Source of the DNA: Candidatus Cloacimonadota bacterium
Lineage (GTDB): Bacteria > Cloacimonadota > Cloacimonadia > Cloacimonadales > TCS61
Direction: 5' to 3'
NCBI GenBank assembly: GCA_023133395.1
Contig: JAGLWO010000179.1
Location: forward strand, 1 to 6,222
DNA length: 6,222 nucleotides
Below, one piece after another: positions 4,697 through 6,222 of the stretch. The notes beneath the pieces were generated by a model that ran no database searches, was not told the DNA's origin, and was given only the letters and a program-made list of their open reading frames with translations. The number at the start of each line of letters is the position of its first letter. Positions within the stretch are counted from its first letter, which is position 1. A program made the translations under genes and the position numbers.

Positions 4697-6222
4697 ATGA
4701 AGAAAATAATAATTTTACCCTTTATCCTTTTTACTTTATCTTTCCTCCCTGCAGACACCCATATCCCATACGGAGATGTAAGTGGTACATGGTCAATTGA
4801 TGGCAGCCCATATATTATTGATGGGCACATAAACGTTCCCGTAGACAGTATATTAGTAATTGAACCAGGCGTGAATGTTATTTTTTCTGATCAGTATTAT
4901 TTTCGAATATATGGAAAGTTATTATCTGAGGGAACATTAATTGATACTATATATTTTACAGTTCAAGATACAATAAATGATTTTGCAGGATTGTTTTTTT
5001 GTGAAGCAGATACTTCATTTCAGGATAGCTCGAAAATGAATTTTTGTAAATTTGACCCTGGTTGTGTGAGTTTTAACAATTCATCATGTGCAATTGTAAA
5101 AAATAGTATTGTTACTAATGGTTATGGAATTGGTTTTGATAATTCCAATCCAACTATAGTAGATGTAACTATTACTAACAATACTAGCGAAGGTTACGGT
5201 GGTGGTTTATATTGCACCAACTCCTCTAACCCGAGTCTAATTAATGTTACTATTAGCGGGAACACAGCTGCTGGAGCTGGTGGTATTTGGTGCAATGATA
5301 ATTCTAATCCAACCTTAGATAATGTCTATGTTGAAAACAATTCACCAAATGGATTCTCATGCACTTCCTCTAGTCCGATTCTAAATAATGTCACCATCAG
5401 TGGACACGAAGGAGGAGGTTTCTCTTGTTCTAGTAGCTCAAATCCGATACTAAATAATGTTATAATCAGTAATAATAATAGCTATGGAGGAATCTTCTGT
5501 GCTAACTCCAATCCAATACTTTCTGATGTTACTATCAATGAAAATAGCGCTGATATATATGGTGGAGGTATATACTTTTTAGGTAACTGTAACCCGATTT
5601 TAATAAATGTAACAATTACTGGAAATGAAGCTGGCGGTTTAGGCGGTGGGATTTGTAGTGATTTTGCTGATATAATAATAGTAAATTCTTTAATAGTAGG
5701 TAATACTGCTGGAGGTGGTGGTGGAATCGGTTGTTTCTATGAAGGCAGTAGTATGAATCTGACCAATGTTACAATAAGCGAAAATATTTCTTTAAATGGA
5801 TTTGGAGGAGGGATTTACTCTGAATTTGGAAGTAATATACATTTAGAGAATTGTATAATGTGGAATGATATACCTAATGAAGTAGTTATTTTAACCGGTT
5901 CTTTTGTTTCTGCAAATTATTGTGACATAGAGGGTGGTGCAATGGGCACAGGTAATATTGATGATGATCCTTTATTCAGCGATGATGAATTTCATCTTAG
6001 TGAATACTCTCCCTGTATAGATGCCGGTAACCCGGACAGTCTGTATTATGATATCGAAGACTCGTTTAATCCTGGTTATGCTTTATACCCGGCAATGGGA
6101 ACAATTCTGAATGATATGGGTGCTTATGGTGGACATGGCTATTACGGACCACCTGTTTCTGTTGATGAAGAACTAATTACAGAAAAACCTGTTATAGAAT
6201 TAAATAATTATCCCAATCCATT
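4697..6222 (+). CDS. Secreted right-handed beta-helix repeat protein with probable C-terminal sorting tail, 3' end missing
   Basis: Open frame of 508 codons plus 2 bases with no stop before the window edge. The start at ATG 4697 is chosen because it begins a good signal peptide: Lys2-Lys3, a hydrophobic stretch at residues 4-17, and a likely cut after LPA19. Next comes a leader of the type GTWSIDGSPYIIDG, then IEPGVNVIF (Glu56-Pro57-Gly58), familiar from FCB-group surface proteins. Residues about 90-390 form parallel beta-helix rungs; from Ser150 about ten 22-29-residue repeats read SNPxLxNVTIxxN...GGGIYC. The helix closes with DPLF, SPCIDAGNPD (438-447) and NDMGAYGG. The last residues, ELNNYPNP, look like the start of a Por-secretion/FlgD-like tail, which would add about 80 residues. 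The exact ligand is unknown; such folds bind polysaccharides or act as adhesins or lyases, but no catalytic motif is recognised. No Shine-Dalgarno sequence precedes it, only A/T bases, unlike the upstream genes. It begins 22 bases after aor and is probably not functionally tied to it. Confidence 0.88.
   Translation, partial: MKKIIILPFILFTLSFLPADTHIPYGDVSGTWSIDGSPYIIDGHINVPVDSILVIEPGVNVIFSDQYYFRIYGKLLSEGTLIDTIYFTVQDTINDFAGLFFCEADTSFQDSSKMNFCKFDPGCVSFNNSSCAIVKNSIVTNGYGIGFDNSNPTIVDVTITNNTSEGYGGGLYCTNSSNPSLINVTISGNTAAGAGGIWCNDNSNPTLDNVYVENNSPNGFSCTSSSPILNNVTISGHEGGGFSCSSSSNPILNNVIISNNNSYGGIFCANSNPILSDVTINENSADIYGGGIYFLGNCNPILINVTITGNEAGGLGGGICSDFADIIIVNSLIVGNTAGGGGGIGCFYEGSSMNLTNVTISENISLNGFGGGIYSEFGSNIHLENCIMWNDIPNEVVILTGSFVSANYCDIEGGAMGTGNIDDDPLFSDDEFHLSEYSPCIDAGNPDSLYYDIEDSFNPGYALYPAMGTILNDMGAYGGHGYYGPPVSVDEELITEKPVIELNNYPNP
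5144..5869 (+). repeat. Coding repeats: beta-helix rungs with a recurring cysteine
   Basis: Residues 150-391 of the beta-helix protein. Rungs start at about Ser150, Ser177, Ser203, Ser225, Ser248, Ser271, Asn297, Ala324, Gly350 and Gly378. The consensus is S-N-P-[TI]-L-x-N-V-T-I-[ST]-x-N followed by a Gly-rich turn and an aromatic-Cys pair. The corresponding DNA repeats only loosely (AATCCnATnnTAAATAATGT-like blocks), so the units diverged long ago and are conserved at protein level. Confidence 0.85.
6191..6222 (+). other. Probable start of a type IX-like C-terminal sorting domain, cut by the window edge
   Basis: Residues VIELNNYPNP (499-508) plus an incomplete TT codon (Phe or Leu) match the opening of T9SS type A / FlgD-like tails, which usually read YPNPFNP. 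It follows a linker (PPVSVDEELITEKP) after the beta-helix cap, exactly where such tails normally sit. Only about 10 residues are visible, so the domain type is inferred. Confidence 0.6.

Noticed and set aside
5144..5869. Repeat array as a CRISPR or DNA-level tandem repeat
   Set aside because: The units vary in length and sequence, stay in frame, and make sense as beta-helix rungs; there are no constant repeats with unique spacers.

Overview
The window is AT-rich, densely packed and entirely plus-strand bacterial DNA with five protein genes. The two outer genes are cut by the window edges. An anaerobe of the FCB group (Bacteroidetes/Cloacimonadota-like) is the best guess. It rests on a tungsten-type aldehyde:ferredoxin oxidoreductase, a secreted beta-helix protein with the 'SPCIDAGNP' and 'MGAYGG' motifs typical of these lineages, and what looks like the start of a type IX-style sorting tail ('NYPNP') at the right edge. 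The phylum is an inference from style, not proven by a marker gene.

Layout: (1) 1-966, a PLP-dependent class I/II aminotransferase missing its N-terminus. (2) 976-1767, a short-chain dehydrogenase/reductase-fold protein whose catalytic Tyr and Lys are replaced by Ser and Arg; it is tightly coupled to gene 1. (3) 1768-1870, a 103-base gap with a short intergenic repeat made of three 8-base units. (4) 1871-2890, a short homoserine dehydrogenase without an ACT domain. (5) 2908-4674, a complete aldehyde:ferredoxin oxidoreductase, 17 bases after gene 4. (6) 4697-6222, an exported right-handed beta-helix protein running off the right edge. No RNA gene, mobile element, CRISPR array or convincing terminator is visible.

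How they may work together: genes 1, 2, 4 and 5 read as an amino-acid or keto-acid metabolism cluster. Transamination, NAD(P)-linked reactions and ferredoxin-coupled aldehyde oxidation are the kinds of step used by amino-acid-fermenting anaerobes. The substrates cannot be read from sequence, and a shared pathway is inference from spacing. The beta-helix gene differs in kind (exported, repetitive, no Shine-Dalgarno) and is probably functionally unrelated to the metabolic genes. I see no clearly undescribed multi-gene system. The most unusual points are the altered SDR active site, the cysteine ladder in the beta-helix, and the homoserine dehydrogenase/oxidoreductase pairing.
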